From Paracoccus denitrificans (GTDB taxonomy: Bacteria; Pseudomonadota; Alphaproteobacteria; Rhodobacterales; Rhodobacteraceae): DNA of 64,000 nucleotides. Location: NCBI RefSeq assembly GCF_900100045.1, contig NZ_FNEA01000016.1, positions 62,001-126,000 of the forward strand, in the 5' to 3' direction. The notes below the pieces were generated by a model. It saw nothing but the letters and a program-made list of their open reading frames with translations, did no database searches and was not told the origin of the DNA. Made by a program: the position numbers and the translations under genes. Of this stretch, positions 1 to 8,545 are shown piece after piece; the first letter of the stretch is position 1; every line of letters begins with the position of its first letter.

Positions 1-1
1 T

Positions 2-1336
2 CTGGTCCATCCGCATCTGGGCCTGATCGTGCTGGCCACGGCGGGGGTGCTTCTGGCCATCGCGCTGATGAACCAGCGCGCCACCGCGAAATCCTTTGCC
101 GAGGCGAACCGGCACCTGAGCCGCGCGAACCTGCACCTGGATTCGATGATGCGCAATTCCCAGATCATCAACGCGCTGGCGATGATCCCCGAGGCCGTGA
201 CCATCTGGGGCCGGGATGCCGCCAGCTCGATGGCGGCGCAGGTGCGGGCGCAGGACCGCAACATCATGTTCGCCGGCGCTTCGCGCGGGGTGCGGCTGCT
301 GACGCAGGTGGGACTGCTGGGCTGGGGCGCCTATCTGGCGCTGCGCGGCGAGATCACCGGGGGCATGGTCATCGCCGCCTCGATCATCGCCGGCCGCGCG
401 CTTGCACCCATCGAGGGCGCCATCGAGGGCTGGAACAGCGTGCTTCTGTCGCGCGCCGCCTATGGGCGCATCTCGGCGCTGCTGAAATCCTCGCCGCTGA
501 ACCAGCAGCGCCTGAAACTGCCCCATCCCGAGGGGCGGCTGGATGTCGAGCGGCTGCTCTACGTTCCGAACGGGACCAAGCGGGTGGTGCTGAACGCGAT
601 CACCTTTTCGCTGAACCCCGGCACGTCGCTGGCCATCGTCGGCAAGTCCGGCGCCGGCAAGACGACGCTGGGCAAGATGCTGGTCGGCTCGATCCTGCCC
701 ACCTCGGGCAGCGTGCGGCTGGACCTGATGGACCTGCGCAACTGGGACCAGCGCCAGCTGGGCCAGTGCATCGGCTATCTGCCGCAGGACGTGCAGCTGT
801 TCCCCGGCACCATCAAGGACAACATCGCCCGGATGCGGCCCGACGCCCGCGACGACGAGATCTATCAGGCCGCGGTGCTGGCCGATGTCCACGACATGAT
901 CGCCAAGCTGCCCGAGGGCTATGAGACGGTCGTGTCCGCCGACGGATCGCCGCTTTCGGGCGGGCAGAAGCAGCGCATCGGCCTGGCACGGGCGTTTTTC
1001 GGCAGCCCCCGGCTGGTGGTGCTGGACGAGCCGAACTCGAACCTGGACACCGCAGGGGACCGTGCGCTGTCGCGGGCGATGGCGCTGGCCAAGAAGGACG
1101 GGATCACCATGATCGTCGTGACCCAGAAATACCAGCTTCTCCAGGATGTGGACAACATCATGCTGCTGGCCGACGGCCAGATCGCCGCCTTCGGCGCGCG
1201 CGACCAGATGCTGGAGCGGCTGGCCAACAGAAAGCAGCCCGGCAACGCGCCGCCCGTCGCGGCGCAGCCGCCCGCGCCGGGCGGGCAAGCCATGACACCC
1301 CCCGCATCGGAGGCAGGCCATGACCAGCAGGAGTGA
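2..1336 (+). CDS. Type I secretion ABC transporter, permease/ATPase (5' end outside window)
   Basis: The reading frame is open from base 2, so the true start lies upstream. The visible part (about 444 residues) holds the end of a transmembrane domain followed by a nucleotide-binding domain with Walker A GKSGAGKTT (near base 640), signature LSGGQKQR (near 955) and Walker B LVVLDEPN (near 1015). The sequence resembles the PrtD/AprD class of inner-membrane exporters that push unfolded proteins with C-terminal signals out through a three-part channel. The next gene is the matching HlyD-type adaptor, overlapping by 17 bp, so the two are cotranslated. No outer-membrane TolC-like partner or secreted substrate is seen in the window. 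The class assignment is firm; the substrate is unknown. Confidence 0.9.
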   Translation: MVHPHLGLIVLATAGVLLAIALMNQRATAKSFAEANRHLSRANLHLDSMMRNSQIINALAMIPEAVTIWGRDAASSMAAQVRAQDRNIMFAGASRGVRLLTQVGLLGWGAYLALRGEITGGMVIAASIIAGRALAPIEGAIEGWNSVLLSRAAYGRISALLKSSPLNQQRLKLPHPEGRLDVERLLYVPNGTKRVVLNAITFSLNPGTSLAIVGKSGAGKTTLGKMLVGSILPTSGSVRLDLMDLRNWDQRQLGQCIGYLPQDVQLFPGTIKDNIARMRPDARDDEIYQAAVLADVHDMIAKLPEGYETVVSADGSPLSGGQKQRIGLARAFFGSPRLVVLDEPNSNLDTAGDRALSRAMALAKKDGITMIVVTQKYQLLQDVDNIMLLADGQIAAFGARDQMLERLANRKQPGNAPPVAAQPPAPGGQAMTPPASEAGHDQQE

Positions 1337-2651
1337 TCCCGACGGCCTTTATGACCGGGTGCCGCGCTCGGTCAGGACGCATCTGGTCTTTGGCCTTGCC
1401 CTGCTGGTCCTGTCCCTGGGCGGGTTCGGCAGCTGGGCCTTTCGGGCGCCGCTTGCGGCGGCGGTGATGGCGCCGGGCAGTTTCGTGGCGACCGGCCGCA
1501 ACAAGATCGTCCAGCACCTGGAGGGCGGCATCATCCGCGAGATCCTGGTCGATGAGGGCGACGCGGTGACGGCGGGCCAGGTGCTGGTCCAGCTGGACCG
1601 CACCGCCGCCATCGCCAACCGACGCGAGCTGGAGTTGCGCCGCGCCCGGCTGGAGGCGATCAGCGCCCGGTTGCGGGCCGAATATGCGGGGGTCGAGACG
1701 CTGGCCTTCGGCGCCTTCCTGCAAGAGCACGAGGACGAGCCCAGCTTTGCCGCCATCATGGCCGAGCAGCAGGCCGCCTTTCGCGCCGCCCGCGCCAAGC
1801 TGGACGGCGAGGTCATCCTGCTGCAAAGCAATATCGCCGCCAGCCGCTCCCGCATCGAGGGCTACGAGGGGCAGCTTGCCGCCGTCGAAACCCAGCTTGC
1901 CCTGCTGCGCGAGGATCACGGCGCCCGCGACACGCTGCTTCAGCGCGGGCTGGTGCGGCGCAGCGACGTCAACATGCTGGCGCGCGCCATCGCCGATGCC
2001 GAGGGCGAGGCCGGCCGCATAAGATCGCTGATCGCCGAAACCGAAGAGGCCGTGCGCAAGGCCGAAAGCGAGATCGAGCAGGTCCTGACCCAGCACAGGC
2101 AGACCGCGCTGGACGAAGGCCAGGGCATCGAGGCCGAGCTGGACAGCGTGCGCGAGCAGTCGCTGAAGGCGCAGGACGTGCTGGAGCGCGCCTATATCAC
2201 CTCGCCCGTGGCGGGCACCATCGTGCGCATGCATTACCACACGCCCGGCGGCGTGATCGAGGCGGGCAAGCCGATCCTTGAAATCCTGCCGCTGGATGCG
2301 CCGCTGATCATCGAGACCCATGTCGCGCGCACCGATATCGACGAGATCGAGATCGGCCAGAAGGCGTCGGTGCGGCTGACCTCGCTGAACCAGCGCACGA
2401 CGCCGGTGCTTCAGGGGCATCTGGTCTATGTCTCGGCCGATGCGCTGACGACGGAAACCGACGGCATCGCGCGCGAGGTCTATGTGGTTCGGATCGACCT
2501 GCCGGCTGCGGAACTGGAGCGGGTCCACGGCTTCAGGCCGACGCCGGGGATGCCGGCGGAGGTGATGATCGAGACCTCCGCCAGAACCTTTGCGCAATAC
2601 CTGATCAAGCCGATCGAGGACAGCCTCTCGCGCGCCTTCCGCGAGAACTAG
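1320..2651 (+). CDS. HlyD-family type I secretion periplasmic adaptor
   Basis: A 443-residue membrane fusion protein. One membrane span lies near residues 19-41, followed by a lipoyl-like half motif (GDAVTAGQVLVQLD, around residue 80), a long alpha-helical coiled-coil region of roughly residues 100-290 rich in Ala, Glu and Arg, then the second lipoyl half and a beta-barrel C-terminus. This order is typical of PrtE/HlyD adaptors that bridge the inner-membrane ABC exporter and an outer-membrane TolC-like channel. It starts inside the 3' end of the exporter gene (17-bp overlap), which indicates translational coupling and a shared complex. Confidence 0.92.
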   Translation: MTSRSDPDGLYDRVPRSVRTHLVFGLALLVLSLGGFGSWAFRAPLAAAVMAPGSFVATGRNKIVQHLEGGIIREILVDEGDAVTAGQVLVQLDRTAAIANRRELELRRARLEAISARLRAEYAGVETLAFGAFLQEHEDEPSFAAIMAEQQAAFRAARAKLDGEVILLQSNIAASRSRIEGYEGQLAAVETQLALLREDHGARDTLLQRGLVRRSDVNMLARAIADAEGEAGRIRSLIAETEEAVRKAESEIEQVLTQHRQTALDEGQGIEAELDSVREQSLKAQDVLERAYITSPVAGTIVRMHYHTPGGVIEAGKPILEILPLDAPLIIETHVARTDIDEIEIGQKASVRLTSLNQRTTPVLQGHLVYVSADALTTETDGIAREVYVVRIDLPAAELERVHGFRPTPGMPAEVMIETSARTFAQYLIKPIEDSLSRAFREN

Positions 2652-2678
2652 GCCACGGTGCCGCCGGCCCGCGGGAGA

Positions 2679-4142
2679 TCAGTTCCGGGTCGAATCGCCG
2701 TGATGTTCGGCCAGATCCTCGACATGCTCCAGCCCGCCCGGCACATGGTGCCGTGTCGCGCGGTTCCACAGATAGGTCGCGGCCCACAGCACGATGCCGA
2801 TCCCGATCAGCCAGCCCGCCACCTTGTATTGGTCCATCTGCGCGGCCGAGCGCGCCCAGGGTCCGGCCAGAAAGGCGCAGGTCGCCGCGCCGACCCAGGG
2901 CACCCAGCCCGGCGCCTTGAAATGCTGACGCTCGACCGGGCGCTTGCGCAGCACCAGCAGCGAGATGTTGACCACGGTAAAGACGCACAGCAGCAGCAGG
3001 GCCGTGGTGCCGCCCAGCAGGCTGACCGCCGGCAGGTCCGAGCGGGTGACGACGAAATAGATCAGCCCGAAGGCCAGCAGCGTGGTGAAGATGATCGCGA
3101 CCCAGGGCGTGCGCCGTTCGCGATGCACAAGCCCCAGCCCGTGCGGCAGCACCCCCTGCCGCGCCAGGCCGTAAAGCAGCCGGCTGGCCATCAGCATGTT
3201 GATCAGCGCCGAGTTCGCCACCGCGAACATGCCGATGAAGGGAAAGATCTTGTCGAAGGGGAAGTTCGGCGCCCCCGCCCGCACCACCTGCGTCAGCGCC
3301 GAGCCCTTGTCGGGGTCCGACAGGTCGCCCACCGGCACCAGCGCCACGGCGCAGATCGCCACCAGCACATAGATCACCCCGGTAATGCCCAGCCCGGTCA
3401 GCATGATGCGGGGAAAGATGCGGACCGGGTCCGTGACCTCCTCGGCCATGTTCACCGAATCCTCGAAACCGACCATGGCGAAGAAGGCCAGCGCCGTCGC
3501 GGCCGTCAGCGCCAGGAAGGCGCCCTTTTCGTCGGGCGAGCGGAAGATCATAACCTCGCTGAAATCCGCCCGGCCCTGGCCCATGGCGTAAAAGCCGATG
3601 AAGATGATCATCAGCAGGCCCGAAAGCTCGACGCAGGTCAGCACCACGTTGGCCTTGACGCTTTCGCCGACGCCGCGGAAGTTGATCGCGGCGACCAGCG
3701 CCATGAACCCCAGCGCGATGATCAGGATGCCGCTGCCGTCCTTGCGAAAGCCCAGGCCGAAGCCGTCGTTCATGAAGCCCGCGAAGGCGTTCGACGCCGT
3801 CGAGGCCGAAGTGATCCCCGAGCACATGACGGTGAAGGCCACGAGGAAGGTCAGGAAATGGATGCCGAAGGCGCGATGGGCATAAAGCGCCGCACCCGCC
3901 GCCTGCGGATAGCGCGTGACCAGTTCCAGATAGGACAGCGCGGTGATGGTGGCGACGAGAAAGGCGACCAGGAACGGCGCCCAGGCCGCGCCGCCCACCT
4001 CGCCCGCCACGGTGCCGGTCAGGGCATAGACCCCGGTGCCGAGAATGTCGCCCACGATGAAAAGCAAAAGCAGCTTGGGTCCGATGACCCGCTTGAGCGT
4101 GTGCTGCTCCGGTTCCGTCCTGGTCCCTGTTGCGGTCGTCAT
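2679..4142 (-). CDS. APC-superfamily amino acid permease
   Basis: A 487-residue polytopic membrane protein with about 12-14 hydrophobic segments. The N-terminal motif GDILGTGVYALTG matches the first-helix substrate-binding signature of the amino acid/polyamine/organocation family, and a second conserved stretch, FFAMVGFEDSVNMAEEV, lies near residue 225. It probably imports an amino acid or related cation by proton or sodium coupling; the substrate cannot be assigned. The gene is convergent with the secretion adaptor (27-bp gap) and divergent from aroC across a 772-bp gap. It stands alone rather than in an operon. Confidence 0.85.
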   Translation of the reverse strand: MTTATGTRTEPEQHTLKRVIGPKLLLLFIVGDILGTGVYALTGTVAGEVGGAAWAPFLVAFLVATITALSYLELVTRYPQAAGAALYAHRAFGIHFLTFLVAFTVMCSGITSASTASNAFAGFMNDGFGLGFRKDGSGILIIALGFMALVAAINFRGVGESVKANVVLTCVELSGLLMIIFIGFYAMGQGRADFSEVMIFRSPDEKGAFLALTAATALAFFAMVGFEDSVNMAEEVTDPVRIFPRIMLTGLGITGVIYVLVAICAVALVPVGDLSDPDKGSALTQVVRAGAPNFPFDKIFPFIGMFAVANSALINMLMASRLLYGLARQGVLPHGLGLVHRERRTPWVAIIFTTLLAFGLIYFVVTRSDLPAVSLLGGTTALLLLCVFTVVNISLLVLRKRPVERQHFKAPGWVPWVGAATCAFLAGPWARSAAQMDQYKVAGWLIGIGIVLWAATYLWNRATRHHVPGGLEHVEDLAEHHGDSTRN

Positions 4143-4273
4143 TTGTGATCCCCCCTGGTTTCCGGGCTGGTGTCCGAAAGGGTGCTCCCATCACGCTTTC
4201 CGGGCAACCCGCATCGGTTGCATGCGATGGCCCTGTTTCCCAATCGCCACGGGGGCCGGCGGGTTCCCGCCCG

Positions 4274-4309
4274 ATGCGGGGCAGGGCGCAGCTGGCCCTT
4301 GCCCCGCAT
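4274..4309. other. Hairpin A in permease-aroC gap
   Basis: Left arm ATGCGGGGCAGGGC (4274-4287), 7-nt loop, right arm GCCCTTGCCCCGCAT (4295-4309). The arms pair along 14 positions with a single bulged base. No T-run follows on either strand. Confidence 0.7.
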
Positions 4310-4391
4310 CTTCGTGATGCCGTCGCAGACAGGTTTTCGGGCGGTCGCAGGTCGCTATCTTCGTGGCCCCGACGAGGCACCTTACGCGCGT

Positions 4392-4425
4392 TGCCGGGCC
4401 GGATCCTTTCGGTTCCGGCCCGGCA
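4392..4425. other. Hairpin B in permease-aroC gap
   Basis: Arms TGCCGGGCCGGATCC (4392-4406) and GGTTCCGGCCCGGCA (4411-4425) pair over 15 positions with one mismatch around a 4-nt loop (TTTC). It is a very stable predicted stem, with no T-run on the plus strand. Confidence 0.7.
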
Positions 4426-4448
4426 TGGGGTCATCGTTGCGGGTGATC

Positions 4449-4485
4449 GTGCCGGCCTCGGCTGAAATACAGCCGTTGCCGGCAC
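4449..4485. other. Hairpin C, two-tier stem
   Basis: GTGCCGGC (4449-4456) pairs perfectly with GCCGGCAC (4478-4485). Inside it, CGGCTG (4459-4464) pairs with CAGCCG (4470-4475), with a symmetric 2x2 internal loop and the pentaloop AAATA. The two-tier design with a symmetric internal loop looks more like a structured RNA element than a terminator. Confidence 0.7.
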
Positions 4486-4643
4486 CTTCATGGACGTAAT
4501 CGTTAACACCAGTTTCAACATGATCTCGGCGCTTCAGACGCCATAAGGCATAGTGTTCCCCAAGCCCGAGGAGGTGGTCCCGGGGTCCCGAAAAGCTTTC
4601 GTAGACATGGTCCACTGCCCTCGTGGCCAGTGTGCCGGGTCAT

Positions 4644-4689
4644 CGCCATCGGTTCCGGGGCTGTCGCTTTCCCCCGGCGTCCGATGGCG
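4644..4689. other. Hairpin D, two-tier stem
   Basis: CGCCATCGG (4644-4652) pairs perfectly with CCGATGGCG (4681-4689). Nested inside, CCGGGG (4655-4660) pairs perfectly with CCCCGG (4672-4677), leaving a 2/3-nt internal loop and an 11-nt apical loop. The architecture is like hairpin C, about 160 bp away. Confidence 0.7.
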
Positions 4690-4914
4690 CGGATGGCCGG
4701 CCTGCCTTGCGATAACCACAATGCGCCGGCGGGCGTGATCGTCGTGTGAAACGCCGTTGCGGTTTGAAGAAAAAGGGTAATTTCTTTGAAATTTTCGATT
4801 CGCGATGCGCCCGGCGGCGGGCCTTGTCCGCAGCCGAGTCGCGGCCGGGCGGGGCTGGGGATTGCCCCTTGCCCTGCCTGCGGCTATCGCAGGCAAAAAG
4901 GGGATCCGGGAACC

Positions 4915-6015
4915 ATGAGCTTCAACACCTTCGGCCGCGTCTTCACCTTCACCACCTGGGGCGAAAGCCACGGCCCGGCGCTTGGCGCGACGGTGGACGG
5001 CTGCCCGCCGGGCGTGGCGCTGGACGAAGGCTGGATCCAGCAGTTCCTGGACCGCCGCCGCCCCGGCAGCTCGAAATTCACCACCCAGCGGCAGGAGCCG
5101 GACCGGGTGCGCATCCTCTCGGGCGTTTTCGAGGGCAGGACCACCGGCACGCCGATCCAGCTGATGATCGAGAACACCGACCAGCGCAGCAAGGATTACG
5201 GCGAGATCGCCCAGGCGTTTCGGCCCGGCCATGCCGACATCGCCTATCACCTGAAATACGGCATTCGCGACTATCGCGGCGGCGGGCGCTCCAGCGCGCG
5301 CGAGACGGCGGCGCGGGTCGCGGCGGGGGGCGTCGCGCAGGCGGTGCTGCGCGACCTGGTGCCGGGACTGAAGATCGCCGGCTACATGGTGCAGATGGGC
5401 GATCTGCATCTGGACCGCGCGAATTTCGATCTGGCCGAGATCGGCAACAACCCGTTCTTCCTGCCCGATGCCGGTGCCGTGCCGGCATGGGAGGACTATC
5501 TGAACGCCATCCGCAAGGCGCAGGACAGCGTCGGGGCCGCCGTCGAGGTGCTGATCCAGGGCTGCCCGCCCGGCCTTGGCGCCCCGGTCTATGCCAAGCT
5601 GGATACCGACCTGGCCGCCGCGATGATGTCGATCAACGCGGTCAAGGGCGTCGAGATCGGCGAGGGCATGGCGGCGGCCGCCCTGACCGGGACCGCGAAT
5701 GCCGACGAGATCCGCATGGGCAACGAGGGGCCGCGCTTCCTGTCCAACCATGCCGGCGGGATCCTGGGCGGCATCTCGACCGGGCAGGACATCGTGGTCC
5801 GCTTCGCGGTCAAGCCGACCAGCTCGATCCTGACCCCGCGCCGGACGATCAACCGGAAGGGCGAGGAGATCGAGCTGATCACCAAGGGCCGCCACGATCC
5901 CTGCGTCGGCATCCGCGCCGTGCCCATCGCCGAGGCCATGGCGGCCTGCGTGGTCCTGGACCACCTGCTGCTGGACCGGGCGCAGACCGGCGGGCGGCGC
6001 GGCACCATCGGCTAG
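4915..6015 (+). CDS. aroC: Chorismate synthase
   Basis: Converts 5-enolpyruvylshikimate-3-phosphate to chorismate, the last common step of aromatic amino acid and folate precursor synthesis; the family needs reduced FMN. The 366-residue product has the family size and signatures: [18 protein letters not shown] near residue 18, the arginine-rich [15 protein letters not shown] around residue 122, and [17 protein letters not shown] near the C-terminus. The frame is open further upstream, but the ATG at 4915 gives the conserved start MSFNTFG and follows a purine-rich GGGATCCGGGAACC. It stands alone, divergent from the permease. Confidence 0.97.
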   Translation: MSFNTFGRVFTFTTWGESHGPALGATVDGCPPGVALDEGWIQQFLDRRRPGSSKFTTQRQEPDRVRILSGVFEGRTTGTPIQLMIENTDQRSKDYGEIAQAFRPGHADIAYHLKYGIRDYRGGGRSSARETAARVAAGGVAQAVLRDLVPGLKIAGYMVQMGDLHLDRANFDLAEIGNNPFFLPDAGAVPAWEDYLNAIRKAQDSVGAAVEVLIQGCPPGLGAPVYAKLDTDLAAAMMSINAVKGVEIGEGMAAAALTGTANADEIRMGNEGPRFLSNHAGGILGGISTGQDIVVRFAVKPTSSILTPRRTINRKGEEIELITKGRHDPCVGIRAVPIAEAMAACVVLDHLLLDRAQTGGRRGTIG

Positions 6016-6040
6016 GCAAGGCGCGGATGCGGGAAAAGGG

Positions 6041-6113
6041 GAGGGGAACGCTGTTCCCCTCTTGGCCCGTGCCGGGCCAATTCACCCCATGGAGTATTTG
6101 GAGAACAGAGAAG
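6041..6113 (+). repeat. Dispersed double-hairpin/GTATTTGG element, copy 1
   Basis: Hairpin 1 is GAGGGGAA (6041-6048) with TTCCCCTC (6054-6061). Hairpin 2 is TTGGCCCG (6062-6069), loop TGC, CGGGCCAA (6073-6080). A tail GGAGTATTTGGAGAACAGAG starts at 6091. The same order of parts, including the TGC loop of hairpin 2, recurs at 29605-29662. Lying just after aroC, hairpin 1 or 2 may end aroC transcription. Confidence 0.65.
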
Positions 6114-6163
6114 GACGGAGCGTGGCCGGCTGCGCTTTTCGCCATTTTCCAGACGCATCTCGA

Positions 6164-6203
6164 TTGTCGCGGAACTGTTACATTCCTTTCGCATAACCGT
6201 CGC
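6164..6203 (+). promoter_or_regulatory. Tandem Pho boxes upstream of pstS
   Basis: Four heptamers begin exactly 11 bp apart: TTGTCGC (6164), CTGTTAC (6175), CTTTCGC (6186) and CCGTCGC (6197). PhoB sites are direct heptamer repeats close to CTGTCAC/T with 4-bp AT-leaning spacers (here GGAA, ATTC, ATAA), so this reads as two adjacent PhoB dimer sites. A possible -10 hexamer TAGAGA (6214-6219) lies 10 bp downstream, inside a CGTTCT-AG-AGAACG inverted repeat. PhoB encoded in the same operon would act here under phosphate starvation. Confidence 0.8.
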
Positions 6204-6265
6204 ACCGGCGTTCTAGAGAACGCACAGGCCGAATCCGGCCCCATGGAAATGTCAGGAGTGATCCT

Positions 6266-7294
6266 ATGAAATCCGCGAAACTCACCGTGTCGGCGCTGGC
6301 CGTGATCGCTGCCTCGGCCACGGTGGCTGCCGCCCGCGACCAGATCCAGGTCTCGGGCTCGTCCACGGTGCTGCCCTATTCCACCATCGTCGCCGAAGCC
6401 TTCGGCGAGAACACCGATTTCCCGACCCCGGTGGTCGAATCGGGCGGCTCCTCGGCCGGCCTGAAGAAATTCTGCGAGGGTGTGGGCGACAACACCATCG
6501 ACATCGCCAATGCCAGCCGCCCGATCAAGGAAAGCGAGATCGAGGCCTGCAAGGCCGCCGGCGTGACCGACATCATGGAAGTCCGCATCGGCTATGACGG
6601 CATCGTCTTTGCCAGCGATATCGGCGGCAACGATTTCGCCTTTACCCCGGCCGACTGGTTCAACGCGCTGGCCGCCGAGATCGTGGTCGACGGCAAGGTC
6701 GTCCCGAACCCCCATACCAAGTGGAACGAGATCCGCTCGGACCTGCCCGACCAGGAAATCCTGGCCTTCGTGCCCGGCACCAAGCACGGCACCCGCGAGG
6801 TCTTCGAGGAAAAGGTGATCGCCGCGGGCTGCGAGGAATCGGGCGCCGCCGAGGTCCTGAAGGCCGAGAAGGGCGAGGACGAGGGCGCATCGGCCTGCAT
6901 GGCGCTGCGCACCGACGGCAAGTCCATCGACATCGACGGCGACTATACCGAGACCCTGGCCCGCATCCAGTCGGCCAAGAACGGCATCGGCGTCTTCGGC
7001 CTGTCCTTCTATGAAAACAACACCGACAAGCTGAAGGTCGCGACCATCGCCGGCGTCCAGCCCTCGACCGAGAGCATCGCCTCGGGCGAATACCCGGTTT
7101 CGCGCCCGCTGTTCTTCTATGTCAAGAAACAGCATATCGACACCGTGCCGGGGCTGAAGGAATTCGCGGAATTCTTCGTCTCGGACGAACTCGCGGGGCC
7201 TGACGGGCCGCTGGCCGCCTATGGCCTGGTGGCGGACCCGGAACTGGCGACGACGCAGGCGGCCGTCGCCGACGAAGCGACCCTCGCCCAGTGA
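6266..7294 (+). CDS. pstS: Phosphate ABC transporter, periplasmic phosphate-binding protein
   Basis: Captures inorganic phosphate in the periplasm and delivers it to PstCA. The 342-residue protein begins with a Sec signal (cleavage likely after AAA-R near residue 23), then the phosphate-binding loop QVSGSSTVLPYS near residue 30 and the second binding segment VESGGSSAGLKKF near residue 60, both typical of PstS. There is no lipobox cysteine, so it should be soluble. The Pho boxes end 62 bp upstream. A strong hairpin follows the stop codon, which may let pstS be expressed above the downstream transporter genes. Confidence 0.96.
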   Translation: MKSAKLTVSALAVIAASATVAAARDQIQVSGSSTVLPYSTIVAEAFGENTDFPTPVVESGGSSAGLKKFCEGVGDNTIDIANASRPIKESEIEACKAAGVTDIMEVRIGYDGIVFASDIGGNDFAFTPADWFNALAAEIVVDGKVVPNPHTKWNEIRSDLPDQEILAFVPGTKHGTREVFEEKVIAAGCEESGAAEVLKAEKGEDEGASACMALRTDGKSIDIDGDYTETLARIQSAKNGIGVFGLSFYENNTDKLKVATIAGVQPSTESIASGEYPVSRPLFFYVKKQHIDTVPGLKEFAEFFVSDELAGPDGPLAAYGLVADPELATTQAAVADEATLAQ

Positions 7295-7300
7295 TCCGCC

Positions 7301-7327
7301 CGGCGCGGGGGCGTGTTCCCCGCGCCG
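7301..7327 (+). other. Intercistronic hairpin between pstS and pstC
   Basis: CGGCGCGGGG (7301-7310) pairs perfectly with CCCCGCGCCG (7318-7327) around a 7-nt loop, followed by a pyrimidine tract (CTTCCCTTCCCTG) but no T-run. It probably acts as a partial terminator or as a 3' stabiliser of pstS mRNA. Confidence 0.7.
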
Positions 7328-7354
7328 CTTCCCTTCCCTGTTCCGAGGGCTCAC

Positions 7355-8545
7355 ATGCCTGTCTCATGGACCTTGCTGCTCGTCCTTGCCCTTGCCGGCG
7401 CGGGCTATTTCGTCACCCGCGCGCGCGTCGTCGCGCTGGCCGGGGGCGACGTGCGGCGGCTGCATTCGCGGCCCAGCTATCACGGCTGGAACGCGGCGCT
7501 GCTGACGGCGCTGCCGGCGCTGTTCCTGATCGCCATCTGGCGCTTTGTGCAACCGGCCGCGAATGCGACGCCCGTCGCGATCCTGGCGCTGGTCCTGGCC
7601 GCTGCCGGGCTTGGCTTCGCGCTTGTCCGCAGCGCGCCGGGCTTCCGGGCCCGCAATGCGGTCGAAAGCATGGTCAAGGGCCTGCTGATCCTGTGTTCCA
7701 GCATCGCCATCCTGACCACCGCCGGGATCGTCTTTTCGATGCTGTTCGAATCGGGGCATTTCTTCCGGCAGTATCCCTGGCATGACTTCTTCTTCGGCAC
7801 CACATGGTCGCCGCGCTTCGGCGGCGGCTCGCAGCTGGGCATCCTGCCGCTGCTGTGGGGCACGCTCTACATCTCGCTGATCGCGCTGGCGGTTTCGGTG
7901 CCGATCGGGCTGTTCGCGGCGATCTACATGTCCGAATACGCCTCGCCCCGGCTGCGCGGGGTCGCCAAGCCGATGATCGAGGTGCTGGCCGGCATCCCGA
8001 CCATCGTCTACGGCCTTTTCGCGCTGATCACCGTGGGCCCGATGCTGCGCGACTATTTCGCCCAGCCGCTGGGCCTGGGCAATTCCGGCTCGTCGGTGAT
8101 GACGGCGGGGCTGGTCATGGGCATCATGCTGATCCCCTTCGTCAGCTCGCTTTCAGACGACATCATTAACGCGGTGCCGCAATCCTTGCGCGACGGCGCG
8201 CTGGGGCTTGGCTCGACGCAATCGGAAACCGTGCGCAAGGTGGTGCTGCCCGCCGCCCTGCCGGGCATCGTGGGCGCCGTCCTGCTGGCCGCCTCGCGCG
8301 CCATCGGTGAGACGATGATCGTCGTCCTGGGCGCGGGCGCCGCCGCCCGCATGGACCTGAACCCGTTCGAGGCGATGACCACGATCACCGTCAAGATCGT
8401 CAGCCAGCTGACCGGCGACAACGACTTCGCCGCACCCGAGACGCTGGTCGCCTTCGCGCTTGGCCTGACCCTGTTCGTCATCACGCTGGGGCTGAACATC
8501 GTCGCCCTCTACGTCGTGCGCAAATACCGGGAGCAATACGAATGA
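7355..8545 (+). CDS. pstC: Phosphate ABC transporter permease PstC
   Basis: One of the two channel-forming subunits of the phosphate importer. The 396-residue protein has hydrophobic segments over its first 130 residues that exceed the shorter enterobacterial PstC, then the transport domain with the ATPase-contact loop SLRDGALGLGSTQSETVRKV near residue 275. The frame is open 14 codons upstream of 7355, but the ATG at 7355 has a GAGGG ribosome site and starts a normal first helix (MPVSWTLLLVLAL). Its stop overlaps the pstA start by 4 bp (ATGA), indicating coupled translation and matched stoichiometry. Confidence 0.94.
   Translation: MPVSWTLLLVLALAGAGYFVTRARVVALAGGDVRRLHSRPSYHGWNAALLTALPALFLIAIWRFVQPAANATPVAILALVLAAAGLGFALVRSAPGFRARNAVESMVKGLLILCSSIAILTTAGIVFSMLFESGHFFRQYPWHDFFFGTTWSPRFGGGSQLGILPLLWGTLYISLIALAVSVPIGLFAAIYMSEYASPRLRGVAKPMIEVLAGIPTIVYGLFALITVGPMLRDYFAQPLGLGNSGSSVMTAGLVMGIMLIPFVSSLSDDIINAVPQSLRDGALGLGSTQSETVRKVVLPAALPGIVGAVLLAASRAIGETMIVVLGAGAAARMDLNPFEAMTTITVKIVSQLTGDNDFAAPETLVAFALGLTLFVITLGLNIVALYVVRKYREQYE

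Larger units (their letters stand above)
4143..4914. other. Large non-coding gap with a hairpin cluster
   Basis: This 772-bp gap separates the divergent permease and aroC genes. No open frame in it has a family-like sequence or a convincing ribosome site. It does contain several long inverted repeats (listed separately at 4274, 4392, 4449 and 4644) plus a smaller one, GGCGGG-TT-CCCGCC at 4258-4271. None is followed by a good T-run, and no gene ends here on either strand, so ordinary terminators are not expected. An AT-rich island at about 4755-4800 with two TTTGAA copies probably contains the aroC promoter. Confidence 0.6.

Noticed and set aside
2605..4521. Minus-strand frame of 638 codons over the permease
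   Set aside because: Frame-shifted shadow of the permease; sequence is Arg/Gly/His-rich with no membrane pattern.
4382..4615. Minus-strand 77-codon frame in the permease-aroC gap
   Set aside because: It runs through hairpins B and C, has no family resemblance and no clear ribosome site; the hairpins explain the sequence better.
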